NCBI GenBank assembly: GCA_937120495.1
Contig: CAKZJW010000060.1
Coordinates: forward strand, 1 to 64,000
Origin: an uncultured Oligoflexia bacterium
Lineage (GTDB): Bacteria; Bdellovibrionota; Bacteriovoracia; Bacteriovoracales; Bacteriovoracaceae
DNA length: 64,000 bases
Direction: 5' to 3'
Below are positions 40,534 through 53,642 of this stretch, piece by piece. Within the stretch, counting starts at the first letter, position 1. Each line of letters begins with the position of its first letter. Under the pieces are notes generated by a model. The model made no database searches and was not told the origin of the DNA. It worked only from the letters and a program-made list of their open reading frames with translations. The translations under genes and the position numbers were made by a program.

Positions 40534-43500
40534 ATGACAAAAGTTTTCAGCCCGAATGAGTGGTACAGATGTAACTTCAGTAGAAGTGAAACTGTAATTG
40601 AGCCACCTAAGTTAATGAAGCTTCAGATCTCTTCTTACGAAGATTTCCTGCAAAAAGATGTTCCCCCTGCAAGACGTGAAGACAAAGGTCTTCAAGCTGT
40701 TTTTAAATCAGTATTTCCAATATTTGATTTCAATAAAACTGTGTCTTTAGAATTTGTAAGCTATTCACTTGAAGAGCCAAAATATTCTGTTCAAGAATGT
40801 AAAGCCCGTGGTCTATCTTATGAGTCACCATTAAAAGTTACTGTTAGATTAGTATTTTTTGATGTTGATGAAGAAGACGAAGAGAATAAAACAATTTCTT
40901 CTATTAAAGAGCAGGAAGTTTATCTAGGTAATATTCCACTTATGACAGAGACAGGTTCTTTTGTTTATAATGGTACGGAAAGAGTAATTGTTTCTCAGTT
41001 ACACAGATCTCCTGGTATTATCTTTGAGCACGACAGTGGAAAGAAACACTCAAGTGGAAAACTTTTATACTCAGCAAGAATCATCCCTCATAGAGGTTCA
41101 TGGTTAGACTTTGAGTTTGATCATAAAAATGTTCTTTTTGCTAGAATTGATAGAAAAAGAAAACTTCATGCAACTGTAGTTCTTAAATCTTTAGGTTACT
41201 CAACAAGTGAACTTCTTGACCTTTTCTACAAAAAAGAAACTCTACATTTAAAAGAAGGAGCTTTTGCTCGTGAATTAGATGTAACTTTACTTCAAGGTTC
41301 AAGAGCAAATGATGATATTCTTGATCCAAAATCTGGAAAGCCAATTGTTAAAGCTGGAAAGAAAATTACAAAAGTTTCTGTAAAGAAACTTGTTGAAGCA
41401 AAAATTAACAAATTCCCATTAGAGATGGAGCAAGTTGTTGGAAAAGTTGTTGGTAGCGATATCTACGACGAAGAAACTGGTGAAGTTATTGTTTCTGCAA
41501 ATGAAGCACTAACTGAAGCTCTTGTTTTTGACCTAATCAATGCTGGAATTAATAAAATAGATGTTCTTTATATTGATGGAGTTAATTCTTCTGATCAAAT
41601 TAGAAACACACTTCTATTAGATAAAACAAATTCTTACGAAGACGCATTAATTAAAATCTTCGAAAGACTTCGTCCAGGTGAGCCACCAACAGTTGAAGCA
41701 GCTGAGGCATTATTCCAATCTCTATTCTTTGATGACACAAGATATGACCTATCAAAAGTTGGTCGTATGAAAATCAATTATAAGTTTGGTTTAGATATAC
41801 CTGTAGAAAATACAACTATTACTAAAGACGATATTATTAGAACTGTTAACTACCTTGTTGATCTTAACAACGGTAAAGGTAAAGTTGATGATATCGATCA
41901 CTTAGGTAACAGAAGAGTAAGAGCGGTTGGTGAACTTCTTGAGAACCAATTTAGAGTTGGTCTTGTAAGAATGGAAAGAGCTGTTCGTGAAAGAATGTCT
42001 ATCCAAGAATTAGAAACAATGATGCCTCATGATCTAGTTAACCAAAAGCCTGTTGCGGCTGCAGTTAAAGAGTTCTTTGGTTCATCTCAGCTTTCTCAAT
42101 TTATGGATCAAACAAATCCTCTTTCAGAAGTTACACATAAAAGAAGACTTTCAGCTCTTGGGCCAGGTGGTCTAACAAGAGAGAGAGCCGGATTCGAAGT
42201 ACGTGACGTTCACGCAACTCACTACGGAAGAATGTGTCCAGTTGAAACTCCAGAGGGACCAAACATTGGTCTAATTACTTCTCTTGCAACTTTTGCAAAA
42301 GTTTCTGAGTATGGATTTATTGAAACTCCATATAGAAACGTTGCGGATAACGGAGCGGTATCTAAAGGTGTTGAATATTTTTCTTCATTCCAAGAAGAAG
42401 GAAAAATTATTGCTCAGGCTAACACTGGTAGAGTAAATAAAGAAGGTAAGTTAGAAGGTGCTCTGATACCTGCACGTCGTGAAGGTGAACTTGCACTTGT
42501 TGATGCAGAAGAAATCGAATTAATGGACGTTGGTCCTTCTCAGATGATCTCGATTGCAACATCATTGATTCCATTTTTGGAGCATGATGATGCCAACCGT
42601 GCCCTAATGGGATCGAACATGATGAGACAGGCCGTACCTGTTGTTAGAACTGATGCTCCAATAGTTGGTACTGGTGTTGAGGCAATTGTTGCTAAAGACT
42701 CTGGTGCAATTATCTTTGCAAAAAATAACGGTAGAGTAATCTTTGTTGATTCAAATAGAATCGTTATCCAAAGCGATAACTTCAAAGATGATGAATCAGG
42801 TGTAGAAATTTATCACCTAATCAAATACCAAAGAACAAATCAAAATACATGTACTAACCAAAAAGCTCTTGTAAAAGAGGGTGATAAAGTTAAGGCCGGA
42901 GACGTTATTGCTGATGGTCCTGGTACTCATATGGGTGACATCGCTTTAGGACAAAACGTTCTTGTAGCATTCATGCCATGGGGTGGTTACAACTACGAGG
43001 ATTCAATTCTTATCTCTGAAAACCTTCTTGCAAAAGATGTGTTTACATCAGTGCATATTGAGTCTTTCGAAGCTGAAGCTCGTGATACAAAGCTTGGTAA
43101 AGAAGAGATCACTAGAGACATTCCAAACGTAAGTGAAGAAGCTCTTAAAGATCTTGATGAAGCTGGTATCATCAGAGTTGGTGCTGTTATTAAGCCTGGA
43201 GACATTTTAATTGGTAAGATTACACCTAAAGGTGAATCACAATTATCTCCAGAGGAAAAACTTCTTAAAGCAATCTTTGGTGATAAAGCCGGAGATGTTA
43301 AAGATACTTCATTAAGAGTTCCATCTTCAGTAAGAGGAACAGTTATTGATGCTCACGTTTTCACAAGAGAAGGTGTTGAGCTTGATTCAAGAAGTAAAGC
43401 AATCATTGAAAGAGAAACTTCTCTTATTAGAAGAGATGAATCAATCGAAATTCGTGCGATCCAAAACTCTTCATTAGTTGCAATTGAAAAAATGCTTAAA

Positions 43501-44655
43501 GGTTCTAAGACTACTGATAGTTTAGTATCAGAAGACGGTTCAACAGAATTACTTGCCAAGGGCGCAGATATTACAGCTGCAAGTCTTGCAAAAGTTCCTT
43601 TTGAACTAATTGGATATATTCCTCTAGAAGCTGAGCTTGAAGAGAAACTAACTGAATACTTTGCAGACGTAAGAAACAGAATCAATCTTGTTCGTACTAA
43701 AGCAAATGATGAAGTTGCAAAACTTCACAAAGGTGATGAGTTACTTCCAGGTGTTATCAAGAAAGTTATCGTATATGTTGCTATTAAGCGTAAGCTTCAA
43801 GCAGGTGATAAGATGGCCGGACGTCACGGTAACAAAGGGGTTATCTCAAGAGTACTTCCAAAAGAAGACATGCCATACCTTGCGGATGGTGAGCCAGTTG
43901 AAATCGTATTGAACCCACTAGGGGTACCTTCACGTATGAACATTGGTCAGCTTCTTGAGCTTCACCTTGGGTGGGCTGGACGTGGTCTTGGTGAGAAAAT
44001 TAACTATATGCTTGAGCAGCAATATGAAATGCACAAGCTTAAAGATTTAATCTCATCTATCTACAAATCTGAAAAAGTTGATGCTTGGTTGAAAAAAGCA
44101 AGCGATAAAGATGTTCTTCACTTATCAAACAACCTTAAGACAGGTGTTCGTTTCTCAACTCCAGCATTTGATGGTGCAAGAGAAACAGATATTGAAGATA
44201 TGCTTGAATTAGCTGATCTTGATAAGAGTGGGAAGACAACATTATTTGATGGAATTACAGGTGAAGCTTTCTCTGAGGAAGTTACTGTAGGAATCATGTA
44301 CATGTTAAAACTTCACCATCTTGTTGATGAAAAGATTCACGCAAGAAGTACTGGACCTTACTCTCTAGTTACTCAACAACCTCTTGGTGGTAAAGCACAA
44401 TTTGGTGGTCAGAGACTTGGGGAGATGGAAGTTTGGGCTCTTGAGGCATATGGAGCAGCTTATACATTACAAGAGTTCTTAACTGTTAAATCTGATGATG
44501 TTGTTGGTCGTACAAGAATGTATGAGTCAATCGTTAAAGGTGAAAAAGTTCTTGAACCAGGGTTACCAGAGTCATTCAACGTACTAGTAAAAGAGTTACA
44601 AGCACTAGCACTTGATATGAAACTAGAGGAACCAACTGTAGAGAATCAGCCGTAG
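40534..44655 (+). CDS. rpoB: RNA polymerase beta subunit
   Basis: Catalytic core subunit, 1373 residues. The rifampicin-site block [68 protein letters not shown] is intact and of the drug-sensitive type. The C-terminal [21 protein letters not shown]-equivalent, [29 protein letters not shown], and the final [30 protein letters not shown] are canonical. SD GAGGAG is 11 bases before ATG. It is separate from rpoC, as in most bacteria other than epsilon-proteobacteria. Confidence 0.99.
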   Translation: MTKVFSPNEWYRCNFSRSETVIEPPKLMKLQISSYEDFLQKDVPPARREDKGLQAVFKSVFPIFDFNKTVSLEFVSYSLEEPKYSVQECKARGLSYESPLKVTVRLVFFDVDEEDEENKTISSIKEQEVYLGNIPLMTETGSFVYNGTERVIVSQLHRSPGIIFEHDSGKKHSSGKLLYSARIIPHRGSWLDFEFDHKNVLFARIDRKRKLHATVVLKSLGYSTSELLDLFYKKETLHLKEGAFARELDVTLLQGSRANDDILDPKSGKPIVKAGKKITKVSVKKLVEAKINKFPLEMEQVVGKVVGSDIYDEETGEVIVSANEALTEALVFDLINAGINKIDVLYIDGVNSSDQIRNTLLLDKTNSYEDALIKIFERLRPGEPPTVEAAEALFQSLFFDDTRYDLSKVGRMKINYKFGLDIPVENTTITKDDIIRTVNYLVDLNNGKGKVDDIDHLGNRRVRAVGELLENQFRVGLVRMERAVRERMSIQELETMMPHDLVNQKPVAAAVKEFFGSSQLSQFMDQTNPLSEVTHKRRLSALGPGGLTRERAGFEVRDVHATHYGRMCPVETPEGPNIGLITSLATFAKVSEYGFIETPYRNVADNGAVSKGVEYFSSFQEEGKIIAQANTGRVNKEGKLEGALIPARREGELALVDAEEIELMDVGPSQMISIATSLIPFLEHDDANRALMGSNMMRQAVPVVRTDAPIVGTGVEAIVAKDSGAIIFAKNNGRVIFVDSNRIVIQSDNFKDDESGVEIYHLIKYQRTNQNTCTNQKALVKEGDKVKAGDVIADGPGTHMGDIALGQNVLVAFMPWGGYNYEDSILISENLLAKDVFTSVHIESFEAEARDTKLGKEEITRDIPNVSEEALKDLDEAGIIRVGAVIKPGDILIGKITPKGESQLSPEEKLLKAIFGDKAGDVKDTSLRVPSSVRGTVIDAHVFTREGVELDSRSKAIIERETSLIRRDESIEIRAIQNSSLVAIEKMLKGSKTTDSLVSEDGSTELLAKGADITAASLAKVPFELIGYIPLEAELEEKLTEYFADVRNRINLVRTKANDEVAKLHKGDELLPGVIKKVIVYVAIKRKLQAGDKMAGRHGNKGVISRVLPKEDMPYLADGEPVEIVLNPLGVPSRMNIGQLLELHLGWAGRGLGEKINYMLEQQYEMHKLKDLISSIYKSEKVDAWLKKASDKDVLHLSNNLKTGVRFSTPAFDGARETDIEDMLELADLDKSGKTTLFDGITGEAFSEEVTVGIMYMLKLHHLVDEKIHARSTGPYSLVTQQPLGGKAQFGGQRLGEMEVWALEAYGAAYTLQEFLTVKSDDVVGRTRMYESIVKGEKVLEPGLPESFNVLVKELQALALDMKLEEPTVENQP

Positions 44656-44708
44656 ATAACTTGTAATTTTTTAACAACTAATCATAAATTAGTTAGAGGT
44701 ATAAATTA

Positions 44709-47700
44709 ATGAAAGATTTATTAAACTTTTTCGATAAACCAAAAGATCCAATTAGTATTGAGGCTGTTTCTATCAGAATGGCTTCTCCTGATACAATTAG
44801 AGAGTGGTCATTTGGTGAAGTAAAAAAACCAGAAACAATCAACTACAGAACTTTTAAGCCAGAAAGAGATGGTTTGTTCTGTGCAAAGATCTTTGGACCA
44901 ATCAAAGATTATGAGTGTATCTGTGGTAAATACAAAAGAATGAAGCACAGAGGTGTTGTTTGTGAAAAGTGTGGTGTTGAAGTTACACTTTCAAAAGTTC
45001 GTCGTGAAAGATGTGGTCATATCGAATTAGCAAGTCCTGTTGCTCATATTTGGTTTTTAAGATCTCTTCCTTCAAGAATTGGAGCTTTATTAGACCTAAC
45101 ACTTAAAGATCTTGAAAGAGTTCTTTATAACGAAGCATATATTGTTCTTGAATCAGCTACTGATAATCAAGATGGTGGTCTTCAGGTTGGAACAATTCTT
45201 TCTGAAGCAAAAGCTCATGAGCTTAAAGCTGCAGGAGTAGACTTTAAAGCTGGAATGGGTGGTGAAGTTGCTAAGGATCTATTATCAAAAGTTGATATTG
45301 ATACTTTAAATAAAGAATTAAGACGTGGATTAAAAGAAGCGACTACTGAACTTAACAGAGCTAAAATCATTAAAAGATTAAAAGTTGTTGAGTCACTAAT
45401 TAAATCTCCAAATAAACCTGAGTGGTTTATGATGGATGTTATCCCAGTTCTTCCACCAGATCTTCGTCCACTAGTACCTCTTGAGGCCGGAAGATTTGCA
45501 ACTTCAGATCTTAACGATCTTTATAGAAGAGTAATAAACAGAAATAACCGTCTTAAAAGACTTAAAGAATTAAACGCACCAGAAATTATTATTAGAAATG
45601 AGAAAAGAATGCTTCAAGAAGCAGTTGATGCTCTTTTTGATAATGGTAGACGTGGTAAAGTATTTACTGGAGCTAATAAGCGTCCACTTAGATCACTTTC
45701 AGACATGCTTAAAGGTAAGCAAGGTCGTTTCCGTCAAAACCTTCTTGGTAAACGTGTTGATTATTCTGGACGTTCGGTTATCGTTGTTGGACCAAGCTTA
45801 AGACTTCATCAATGTGGTCTTCCAAAAGCGATGGGACTAGAATTATTTAAACCATTTATTTACAGTAAACTAATTCAAAAAGGTCACTGTACAACAATAA
45901 AAGTTGCCAAAAGAATGGTTGAGCAACAAAAGCAAGAAGTTTGGGATATCCTAGATGAAGTTGTTCGTGAGCACCCGGTTCTTCTAAACCGTGCACCTAC
46001 GCTTCACAGACTTGGGATCCAAGCATTTGAGCCAGTTTTAATTGAAGGAAAAGCAATTCGTCTTCACCCTCTAGTATGTACAGCCTTCAACGCTGACTTT
46101 GATGGTGACCAGATGGCCGTTCACGTTCCTCTTTCTATTGAAGCTCAAATTGAATGTAGAGTTCTTGCAATGAGTACAAACAATATACTTTCTCCAAAAG
46201 ATGGATCACCAATTATTGTTCCATCACAGGATATCGTTCTTGGAATGTATTACATGACAAGAATTAGACCATTTGCTCGTGGATACGATTCTGTATTCTC
46301 TTCTAAAGAAGAAGCGCAATTTGCTTACCATACAGGTAAATTACACTTACAAGCACCGGTTAAAGTTCGCCTAAATGATGAAATGATTGAAACAACTGTT
46401 GGTAGAACATTTGTTCACGATATCATTCCAGCTTGTCTAAACTATGAAGACATAAACAAAATTTTAAATAAGAAAGAACTAGGTAAGCTTCTTGATAAGG
46501 CGTACAGAAGAGGGTCTGAAAAAGATACTGTTCTTCTTGCTGATGCAATTATGCAAACAGGTTACTCTTATGCAACTAAAGCCGGGATTTCAATCAATGT
46601 TAAAGACATGGTTGTTCCAAAAGAGAAGAAAGGTATTATCGAAACTTCTCAAGCTGAAGTTGATCAAATTACAAACGAATACAATGAAGGTTCAATCACT
46701 AACGGTGAGCGATACAATAAGATTGTCGATGTTTGGGCACAAACAAACGAAAAACTTTCAAAAGTTATGATCGACGGTCTCTCTCTTGATACTTTCGTTT
46801 CAGAAAAAGATGGTGAAAAGAAAACAGCACCTTCTTTCAACGCGATTTATATGATGGCGGATTCTGGAGCAAGGGGTTCTGCAGCTCAGATTAGACAGCT
46901 TGCGGGTATGAGGGGTCTAATGGCGAAACCTTCTGGTGAAATTATTGAAACACCAATTACATCAAACTTCCGTGAAGGTCTTTCAGTTCTAGAATACTTT
47001 GCTTCTTCTCACGGTGCCCGTAAAGGTCTTGCCGATACAGCACTTAAGACAGCAAACTCTGGATACCTAACAAGAAGACTTGTTGATGTTGCACAAGATG
47101 CAATCATCAGAGGTACTGATTGTGGAGCTGATGATGGTATTACAATTACTTCAAGAATTGAAAACGGTGAAATTACAGAACATGTTGCTGAAAGAGTTTT
47201 AGGGCGTACAGCGCTTGAAGATGTTAAAGCACAAGATGGATCTGTATTATTTGAAAGAAATCATATGTTTACTGAAGTAGACGTAGCTTCAATTGAAGCA
47301 GAAGAAATCGATCAAATCGCAGTTAGATCAGTTCTTACATGTAAAGAAAAATACGGTTTCTGTGCTACTTGTTTTGGTCGTGACCTCGCAAGAGGTAAGA
47401 TGGTTTCTGTTGGTGAAGCTGTTGGTGTAATCGCAGCTCAATCAATTGGAGAGCCAGGTACACAGCTTACCATGAGAACTTTCCACGTTGGTGGTACTGC
47501 AACTGCAGGTGCTCAGGTAAATAAAACAGAATCAAGAACAGCCGGAACTTTATCATTTGATAACGTAAGCGTTGTTAATAGAGATGATGGAACAATGATT
47601 ATCATGAATAAAATTGGTGAAATCGTTGTAAAAACAGATCAAGGTGTTGAGAAGGAAAGATATCCGGCAATTTATGGTGCAACTATCTTCAAGAAAGATG

Positions 47701-48827
47701 GCGACGCAGTTGTAGTTGGTGAAAAAATCTTAGAATGGGACCCGTTCGCAGCTCCAACTATTTGTGAAGTTAAAGGTAAAGTTGTATTCGAAGAAATGAT
47801 CGTTGGATCAACTGTAAAAGAAGAAATGGATGCTGTTACAGGGCTTTCACATAAAGTTGTAACAGAAGCTAAAAATAAAGAAGATGCTGGTAAACAACCA
47901 AGAATTGTTCTTGTTGATGCTTCAGGTGAACCTCTTATAGTTCCAGGAACTAAGAGACAAGCAATTTATAGACTTCCAATCGGAGCTCACATCGTTGTAA
48001 ACGAAGGTGATGAAATTGATGGTGGTACTGTAATTTCTAAGGTTCAACGTGAATCAACAAAGACTAAGGATATTACCGGTGGTCTTCCAAGAGTTGCGGA
48101 ATTATTCGAAGCTCGTAAGCCAGCAAACTCTGCACTTATCGCAGATCAAGCAGGTACAATTGAGTACGGACCAGAAGTGCGTGGTTCAAGAAGAATTATC
48201 ATTCGTCCAGAAGACGGTGGTGAAGCTTCAGTTGTTGCAGTCCCTAAAGGTCGTTACGTAATCGTTAACGAAGGTGACTATGTTCGTCCTGGTGACCCAA
48301 TCATGGATGGACCAACAAACCCTCATGAAATTCTAAGAGTTATGGGTGAAAAAGCAGTTGCTGCTTATATCTCTGATGAAATTCAAGATGTTTATAGACT
48401 TCAAGGTGTTAAGATCGATGATAAACACATTGAAGTAATTGTTACGCAGATGTTAAAGAAAGTTGAAATTACTAATGCCGGAGACTCAATGTTTGTTGAA
48501 GGTGATTCGGTAACTAAAGGAACTTTAGTTGATGCTAACGAATTATTAGTTGCTGATGGAGCGAGCCCAGCTCAATCTAGATCACTTTTACTAGGAATCA
48601 CGAAAGCTTCTCTAAGCACTGATTCATTCCTTTCTGCTGCTTCTTTCCAAGAAACAACGAAAGTATTGACGCAGGCTACACTAGAAGGTAAGAAAGATTA
48701 TCTACGTGGTCTGAAAGAGAATATCCTTATGGGTAGACTTGTTCCAGCTGGAACTGGGGTTCCGCGTTATAGTGATTTTGAAGCTAGCGCGAAAAAAGAA
48801 GAAGATCATATTAGTTTATCAATGTAA
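44709..48827 (+). CDS. rpoC: RNA polymerase beta' subunit
   Basis: Catalytic subunit, 1372 residues. The zinc-binding N-terminus ([23 protein letters not shown]), the Mg-binding NADFDGDQM (461-469) and the bridge/trigger region around [17 protein letters not shown] are all intact. The C-terminal Zn site, [19 protein letters not shown], is present too. The last residues are acidic. It follows rpoB by 53 bases with SD TTAGAGG. A hairpin lies downstream. Confidence 0.99.
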   Translation: MKDLLNFFDKPKDPISIEAVSIRMASPDTIREWSFGEVKKPETINYRTFKPERDGLFCAKIFGPIKDYECICGKYKRMKHRGVVCEKCGVEVTLSKVRRERCGHIELASPVAHIWFLRSLPSRIGALLDLTLKDLERVLYNEAYIVLESATDNQDGGLQVGTILSEAKAHELKAAGVDFKAGMGGEVAKDLLSKVDIDTLNKELRRGLKEATTELNRAKIIKRLKVVESLIKSPNKPEWFMMDVIPVLPPDLRPLVPLEAGRFATSDLNDLYRRVINRNNRLKRLKELNAPEIIIRNEKRMLQEAVDALFDNGRRGKVFTGANKRPLRSLSDMLKGKQGRFRQNLLGKRVDYSGRSVIVVGPSLRLHQCGLPKAMGLELFKPFIYSKLIQKGHCTTIKVAKRMVEQQKQEVWDILDEVVREHPVLLNRAPTLHRLGIQAFEPVLIEGKAIRLHPLVCTAFNADFDGDQMAVHVPLSIEAQIECRVLAMSTNNILSPKDGSPIIVPSQDIVLGMYYMTRIRPFARGYDSVFSSKEEAQFAYHTGKLHLQAPVKVRLNDEMIETTVGRTFVHDIIPACLNYEDINKILNKKELGKLLDKAYRRGSEKDTVLLADAIMQTGYSYATKAGISINVKDMVVPKEKKGIIETSQAEVDQITNEYNEGSITNGERYNKIVDVWAQTNEKLSKVMIDGLSLDTFVSEKDGEKKTAPSFNAIYMMADSGARGSAAQIRQLAGMRGLMAKPSGEIIETPITSNFREGLSVLEYFASSHGARKGLADTALKTANSGYLTRRLVDVAQDAIIRGTDCGADDGITITSRIENGEITEHVAERVLGRTALEDVKAQDGSVLFERNHMFTEVDVASIEAEEIDQIAVRSVLTCKEKYGFCATCFGRDLARGKMVSVGEAVGVIAAQSIGEPGTQLTMRTFHVGGTATAGAQVNKTESRTAGTLSFDNVSVVNRDDGTMIIMNKIGEIVVKTDQGVEKERYPAIYGATIFKKDGDAVVVGEKILEWDPFAAPTICEVKGKVVFEEMIVGSTVKEEMDAVTGLSHKVVTEAKNKEDAGKQPRIVLVDASGEPLIVPGTKRQAIYRLPIGAHIVVNEGDEIDGGTVISKVQRESTKTKDITGGLPRVAELFEARKPANSALIADQAGTIEYGPEVRGSRRIIIRPEDGGEASVVAVPKGRYVIVNEGDYVRPGDPIMDGPTNPHEILRVMGEKAVAAYISDEIQDVYRLQGVKIDDKHIEVIVTQMLKKVEITNAGDSMFVEGDSVTKGTLVDANELLVADGASPAQSRSLLLGITKASLSTDSFLSAASFQETTKVLTQATLEGKKDYLRGLKENILMGRLVPAGTGVPRYSDFEASAKKEEDHISLSM

Positions 48828-48838
48828 AAAAAACTTGT

Positions 48839-48874
48839 TTTAGGATGGGCCATGTGTTAAAAGTCCATCCTAAA
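48839..48874 (+). other. Hairpin between rpoC and rpsL
   Basis: Arms TTTAGGATGG and CCATCCTAAA (10 bp, perfect) flank a 16-base loop. There is no T-tract after it, so it is not a standard terminator. It may be an RNA processing site, a protein-binding site, or protect the mRNA end. Confidence 0.6.
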
Positions 48875-48905
48875 CATAAGTAGATTATTTTAAGGAGCAT
48901 AGAAA

Positions 48906-49280
48906 ATGCCTACTATTAACCAATTAGTTCGTAAGGGAAGAACAGACAAGTTTACAAAAACGAAGTCTCCAGCACTAGTTGCTTGCCCTCAAAGACGTGG
49001 AGTTTGTACACGTGTTTATACGACGACTCCAAAGAAACCAAACTCAGCGATGAGAAAAGTATGTAAAGTTAAGTTAACATCAGGATTTGAAGTTATCTCT
49101 TATATCGGTGGAGAAGGTCACAACCTTCAAGAACACTCTATTGTTTTAATTAGAGGTGGAAGAGTTAAAGATCTTCCAGGTGTTCGTTACCATACTGTTA
49201 GAGGTACATTAGATGCATCTGGTGTAGATAAAAGAAGACAGGGCCGTTCTAAGTACGGTGCTAAGAGACCTAAAGCTTAA
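48906..49280 (+). CDS. rpsL: Ribosomal protein S12
   Basis: Decoding-centre protein, 124 residues. [19 protein letters not shown] (39-57) carries Lys43-equivalent, and [20 protein letters not shown] the Lys88-equivalent, so the residues linked to streptomycin resistance are of the sensitive type. It starts rpsL-rpsG with SD AAGGAG. Confidence 0.98.
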   Translation: MPTINQLVRKGRTDKFTKTKSPALVACPQRRGVCTRVYTTTPKKPNSAMRKVCKVKLTSGFEVISYIGGEGHNLQEHSIVLIRGGRVKDLPGVRYHTVRGTLDASGVDKRRQGRSKYGAKRPKA

Positions 49281-49298
49281 GCTTTATAGACGAGGTAA

Positions 49299-49772
<474 letters not shown>

Positions 49773-49796
49773 TTTAAAAAATCTTTTTATAGATAC

Positions 49797-49825
49797 AAAG
49801 GAGCGTTTTTGCGCTCCTTTTTTTT
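49797..49825 (+). terminator. Rho-independent terminator between rpsG and fusA
   Basis: AAAGGAGCG/CGCTCCTTT arms (9 bp, perfect) with loop TTTTTG run into a T-tract of eight. In E. coli rpsG and fusA are not split by a terminator, so fusA here probably has its own promoter or relies on read-through. Confidence 0.9.
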
Positions 49826-49852
49826 GTTAAAAACACAAGTTTGGAATATTAA
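49824..49852 (+). promoter_or_regulatory. Possible promoter giving a near-leaderless fusA transcript
   Basis: TTGTTA and TATTAA are separated by 17 bases, and the -10 ends three bases before the fusA ATG. The transcript start would fall at or just after the start codon. It overlaps the terminator T-tract, so it is only a candidate. Confidence 0.3.
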
Positions 49853-49855
49853 AAA

Positions 49856-51931
49856 ATGAAAGACTTAAACAAAATTCGAAACATTGGAATAATGGCCCAT
49901 ATTGATGCCGGTAAAACGACTACTACCGAGAGGATTCTCTATTACACAGGTAAAAGTTATAAGATCGGAGAAGTTCATGACGGTACAGCCACAATGGATT
50001 GGATGGTTCAGGAACAAGAGCGTGGAATAACAATTACGTCCGCAGCTACAACTTGTATGTGGGCCGACCATAAGATTAATATTATAGATACTCCGGGCCA
50101 CGTCGACTTTACAATTGAGGTTGAAAGATCACTAAGAGTCTTAGACGGTGCCGTAGGTGTTTTTTGTGCTGTTGGTGGAGTAGAGCCTCAGTCAGAAACT
50201 GTTTGGGGTCAAGCAGACAAATATAATGTACCAAGAATTGCATTCGTTAATAAGATGGACCGTGTTGGTGCAGATTTCCATAATGTTGTATCTGAAATCA
50301 AAGAGAGACTTGGTAAAAATGCTGCCGCTATCCAGCTTCCAATTGGTGCTGAGGATGAGTACTTAGGTGCAATTGACCTTGTAAGAATGAAAAGAATGAT
50401 TTGGACTTCTGAAGATCTTGGAGAGAATTATGAACTTCAAGACTTAATAGATTCAGATCTTGAGGATGCTGAATTATATAGAGAAGAATTAATAGGAAGT
50501 ATCGCTGACTTTGATGAAGAGCTTGCGGAAGCTTATCTCGGTGATGAAGCTGTAAGTGAAAAACTTCTTAAATCCGCTATAAGAAATGCTGTAATTAATG
50601 AGGGATTTATTCCTGTATTATGTGGAACGGCTTTTAAAAATAAAGGTGTGCAACCCCTTTTAGACGCTGTTACAGACTACCTTCCTTCTCCAATAGATAT
50701 TGGTGAAGTGAAAGGTTACGATGTAAAAAACAATGAAAAAGAAATAACAAGAAAACCTGATGTTAGTGATGACTTTTCTGGTCTCGCTTTTAAAATCGCA
50801 ACTGATCCTTTTGTTGGAAGTCTTACTTTCTTTAGAATTTATTCTGGAGAGATAAAAGTCGGAGCTCAAGTTCTTAATCCTCTTGAAAATAAAAAAGAAA
50901 GAATTGGTAAAATTCTTCAAATGCATTCAAACAAAAGAGAAGAAGTTGAAGTTGCCAAGGCCGGAGATATTGTGGCTTTTACAGGTTTAAAATATACAAG
51001 AACGGGACACACTTTATGTGTCACGAATAAGCCAATCATTTTTGATTTAATGGAATTTCCAGAGACAGTTATCTCAATTGCAATTGAACCAAAAACAACT
51101 GCAGACGAAGACAAACTTCAAAAGACACTGGCACAACTTCAAATTGAAGATCCATCTTTTAAGCATATGAATAACAAAGAGACGGGACAACTTTTAATTT
51201 ATGGAATGGGAGAGTTACATTTAGATATAATTGTAGATCGATTATCTCGTGAATTTAAAGTTGGGGTAAATGTAGGTTCACCTCAAGTTGCTTATAGAGA
51301 AAGTATTGAAGGAAGTGCTACGGCAACTCACGAATACAGACAAGAAGTTGGCGGGAAAGTTCAGTATGGTGAAGTAAAAATCACAGTTGAACCTCAAGAG
51401 GAACAAATTGTATCAGCAGTAGAGAACTTCAAATCTCGAGAAATACCTAAAGAAATATTTAAAGCTGCAACACAAGGCGTTCTTGATTCTGCTCCAGGTG
51501 GAGCTCTTGCTGGATACCCTTTTATAAGTATTAAAGCCTCAATTGATGAATTAAAATACGATGATGTTGACTCTAGCGAGTTAGCCTATACAATAGCTGC
51601 TTCAATGGCTTTCAAAGAGGCTTGCCAAAAAGCTGGCCTTTCTTTAATGGAACCTTTTATGGATCTTGAAGTAATAAGTCCAACTGAGTTTGCTGGGGAT
51701 GTTATCTCTGATGTAAATGCAAAGCGTGGACGTATTCTCTCAATGAACCCAAAAGGTGATAAGGAAGTTATTAAGGCAGAAGTGCCTTTGGCTGAGATGT
51801 TTGGTTACTCGACAAATCTTAGGTCAAAGACTCAGGGGAGAGCTAACTTCTCAATGACATTTAAAAACTACGAATTACTAGATAAAAATATTGCTAAAAA
51901 AGTTTTAGAAAAACGCGGAATATTTATTTAA
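49856..51931 (+). CDS. fusA: Elongation factor G
   Basis: Translocation GTPase, 691 residues. G1 [16 protein letters not shown]2/switch [12 protein letters not shown]3 DTPGHVDF and G4 NKMDR are clear. Domain IV and V carry [30 protein letters not shown] and [26 protein letters not shown]. The C-terminal [19 protein letters not shown] is family-like. There is no good Shine-Dalgarno (only GGA ten bases before ATG), unlike its neighbours. It follows a terminator and precedes tuf copy 2. Confidence 0.97.
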   Translation: MKDLNKIRNIGIMAHIDAGKTTTTERILYYTGKSYKIGEVHDGTATMDWMVQEQERGITITSAATTCMWADHKINIIDTPGHVDFTIEVERSLRVLDGAVGVFCAVGGVEPQSETVWGQADKYNVPRIAFVNKMDRVGADFHNVVSEIKERLGKNAAAIQLPIGAEDEYLGAIDLVRMKRMIWTSEDLGENYELQDLIDSDLEDAELYREELIGSIADFDEELAEAYLGDEAVSEKLLKSAIRNAVINEGFIPVLCGTAFKNKGVQPLLDAVTDYLPSPIDIGEVKGYDVKNNEKEITRKPDVSDDFSGLAFKIATDPFVGSLTFFRIYSGEIKVGAQVLNPLENKKERIGKILQMHSNKREEVEVAKAGDIVAFTGLKYTRTGHTLCVTNKPIIFDLMEFPETVISIAIEPKTTADEDKLQKTLAQLQIEDPSFKHMNNKETGQLLIYGMGELHLDIIVDRLSREFKVGVNVGSPQVAYRESIEGSATATHEYRQEVGGKVQYGEVKITVEPQEEQIVSAVENFKSREIPKEIFKAATQGVLDSAPGGALAGYPFISIKASIDELKYDDVDSSELAYTIAASMAFKEACQKAGLSLMEPFMDLEVISPTEFAGDVISDVNAKRGRILSMNPKGDKEVIKAEVPLAEMFGYSTNLRSKTQGRANFSMTFKNYELLDKNIAKKVLEKRGIFI

Positions 51932-51964
51932 TAAATAAAATAACAAAATTAAAGGAGTGCCCAA

Positions 51965-53155
51965 ATGGCTAAGGAAAAATTTGATAGATCGAAACCACAC
52001 GTAAACATTGGTACGATCGGTCACGTAGATCACGGTAAAACAACATTAACAGCAGCAATCACAATGACTCTAGCGGAAGCTATGGGTGGTGAGGCTAAGT
52101 CTTATGCAGATATCGATTCAGCTCCGGAAGAAAAAGCGAGAGGGATAACGATCAATACTTCACACGTTGAGTATGAAACAGCTAATAGACATTACGCACA
52201 CGTAGATTGTCCAGGTCACGCGGATTATGTAAAGAACATGATTACGGGTGCAGCTCAAATGGATGGTGCAATTCTTGTATGTTCAGCAGCAGATGGTCCA
52301 ATGCCTCAAACTAGAGAGCATATCCTTCTTGCACGTCAGGTAAACGTACCAGCGGTAGTAGTTTTCTTAAACAAGGTAGATCAAGTAGATGACGAAGAGC
52401 TTTTAGAGCTTGTAGATATGGAGATCAGAGAGTTACTTTCTAGTTATGATTTCCCAGGTGATGATACACCAATCGTAGCAGGTTCAGCGCTTGCAGCGGT
52501 AGAGAACAGAGACGCGAACATTGGTCGTGAGAAGGTTCTTGAGTTAATGGCTAAGGTTGATGAATTTATTCCAACACCAGCTAGAGACGTAGATCTTGAT
52601 TTCTTAATGCCAGTAGAGGACGTATTCTCAATTTCAGGTCGTGGTACAGTTTGTACAGGTAGAGTTGAAAGAGGTATCGTAAAAGTTGGAGAAGAGATTG
52701 AAATCATCGGAATCAAAGAGGCTGTAAAGACAACTGTAACAGGTGTAGAGATGTTCAGAAAGCTTCTTGACGAAGGTCGTGCAGGAGATAACGTAGGTAT
52801 CCTTTTAAGAGGTATTAAGAGAGAAGATATCGAGCGTGGTCAATGTATAATTAAGCCAGGAACAGTTAAGCCACATAGCAAGTTTAGATGTGAAGTTTAT
52901 ATTTTAACAAAAGAAGAGGGTGGAAGACACACTCCAATTTTCAAAGGATATAGACCACAATTTTATTTCAGAACAACGGATGTAACGGGAGCGATCACGT
53001 TAAATGAAGGAACTGAAATGATCATGCCAGGTGATAACACAGGTTTTGACGTAGAATTGATTACGAATGTAGCAATGGAGAAGGGACTAAGATTTGCGAT
53101 CCGTGAGGGTGGTAGAACGATTGGTGCTGGAACAGTTACTGAAATCCTAGATTAA
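51965..53155 (+). CDS. tuf: Elongation factor Tu, copy 2
   Basis: Second EF-Tu gene, at the usual fusA-tuf place. The protein equals copy 1 at 35563. By eye the DNA is the same from the ATG to the fifth-last codon; then GAG-ATT-TTA-GAC in copy 1 reads GAA-ATC-CTA-GAT here, all silent. The flanks share no similarity. SD AAGGAG is at 51951. This fits recurrent gene conversion with a tract ending near the 3' end. Confidence 0.98.
   Translation: MAKEKFDRSKPHVNIGTIGHVDHGKTTLTAAITMTLAEAMGGEAKSYADIDSAPEEKARGITINTSHVEYETANRHYAHVDCPGHADYVKNMITGAAQMDGAILVCSAADGPMPQTREHILLARQVNVPAVVVFLNKVDQVDDEELLELVDMEIRELLSSYDFPGDDTPIVAGSALAAVENRDANIGREKVLELMAKVDEFIPTPARDVDLDFLMPVEDVFSISGRGTVCTGRVERGIVKVGEEIEIIGIKEAVKTTVTGVEMFRKLLDEGRAGDNVGILLRGIKREDIERGQCIIKPGTVKPHSKFRCEVYILTKEEGGRHTPIFKGYRPQFYFRTTDVTGAITLNEGTEMIMPGDNTGFDVELITNVAMEKGLRFAIREGGRTIGAGTVTEILD
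53073..53110. promoter_or_regulatory. Placeholder boundary of tuf copy 2 3' end
   Basis: Nothing regulatory is seen inside the tuf coding region here; the operator-like palindrome lies further downstream at 53173-53210. Confidence 0.05.
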
Positions 53156-53172
53156 TTAAAAATAAATACGAT

Positions 53173-53210
53173 TTGCATGGAATAATGTTGACATACTTTA
53201 TTCCATGCAA
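53173..53210. promoter_or_regulatory. 13-bp inverted repeat overlapping the S10 operon promoter
   Basis: TTGCATGGAATAA and TTATTCCATGCAA are perfect inverted repeats separated by 12 bases. The loop and right arm include a promoter: TTGACA at 53188-53193, 17 bases, then TATCTA at 53211-53216. So the left arm lies above the -35 and the right arm fills the spacer. No T-tract follows, which argues for an operator or processed RNA hairpin rather than a terminator. Confidence 0.6.
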
Positions 53211-53216
53211 TATCTA
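53188..53216 (+). promoter_or_regulatory. Sigma-70 promoter of the S10 operon
   Basis: A perfect -35 TTGACA and -10 TATCTA are separated by 17 bases, ending 28 bases before the rpsJ ATG. It is set within the inverted repeat described separately. Confidence 0.6.
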
Positions 53217-53244
53217 AGACTTCATTTAAAATTTTGGAGAAAGA

Positions 53245-53553
53245 ATGAAAACAAATAGACTAAGAATTAAGCTTAGAGCTTATGACTTTAATGTTCTTGA
53301 CGCATCAGTTCAGGAAATTGTTCAGACAGCGAAGAATACTGGAGCTAGAATTGCTGGCCCAATCCCTCTTCCAACTGAAATTAACAAGTACACTGTTCTT
53401 AGATCTCCTCACGTTAATAAGAAAGCACGTGAGCAGTTCGAAATGAGAACACACAAGAGACTGGTTGATATTATCGACCCAACTCAACAAACAGTAGACA
53501 GTCTGATGAAGTTAGACCTATCGGCTGGTGTTGACGTTGAGATTAAATACTAG
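53245..53553 (+). CDS. rpsJ: Ribosomal protein S10
   Basis: 30S head protein, also the NusE transcription factor, 102 residues. [70 protein letters not shown] is the full signature. It starts the S10 run just downstream of the promoter with TTGGAGAAAG. Confidence 0.98.
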   Translation: MKTNRLRIKLRAYDFNVLDASVQEIVQTAKNTGARIAGPIPLPTEINKYTVLRSPHVNKKAREQFEMRTHKRLVDIIDPTQQTVDSLMKLDLSAGVDVEIKY

Positions 53554-53609
53554 TATAAGTTGCAGACATTTTATTTAAATAAATTGTCTGAATATTAACC
53601 ATGAATGCA

Positions 53610-53632
53610 TCCCCAGAAAGGGGTGATGCTGT
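53610..53632 (+). other. Small hairpin in the rpsJ-rplC gap
   Basis: GCAT-CCCC-AGAAA-GGGG-TG-ATGC can fold directly before the rplC ribosome-binding site. It could restrain rplC translation. Short and unproven. Confidence 0.35.
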
Positions 53633-53642
53633 GGAGGAAAGA

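Noticed and set aside
42540-42785. Minus-strand frames within rpoB, rpoC, tuf and ribosomal genes
   Set aside because: All are shadows of highly biased real genes on the plus strand.
53073-53110. The low-confidence regulatory entry inside the tuf copy 2 coding region
   Set aside because: On reading there is no regulatory signal there. The real palindrome is at 53173-53210, so this entry should be disregarded.
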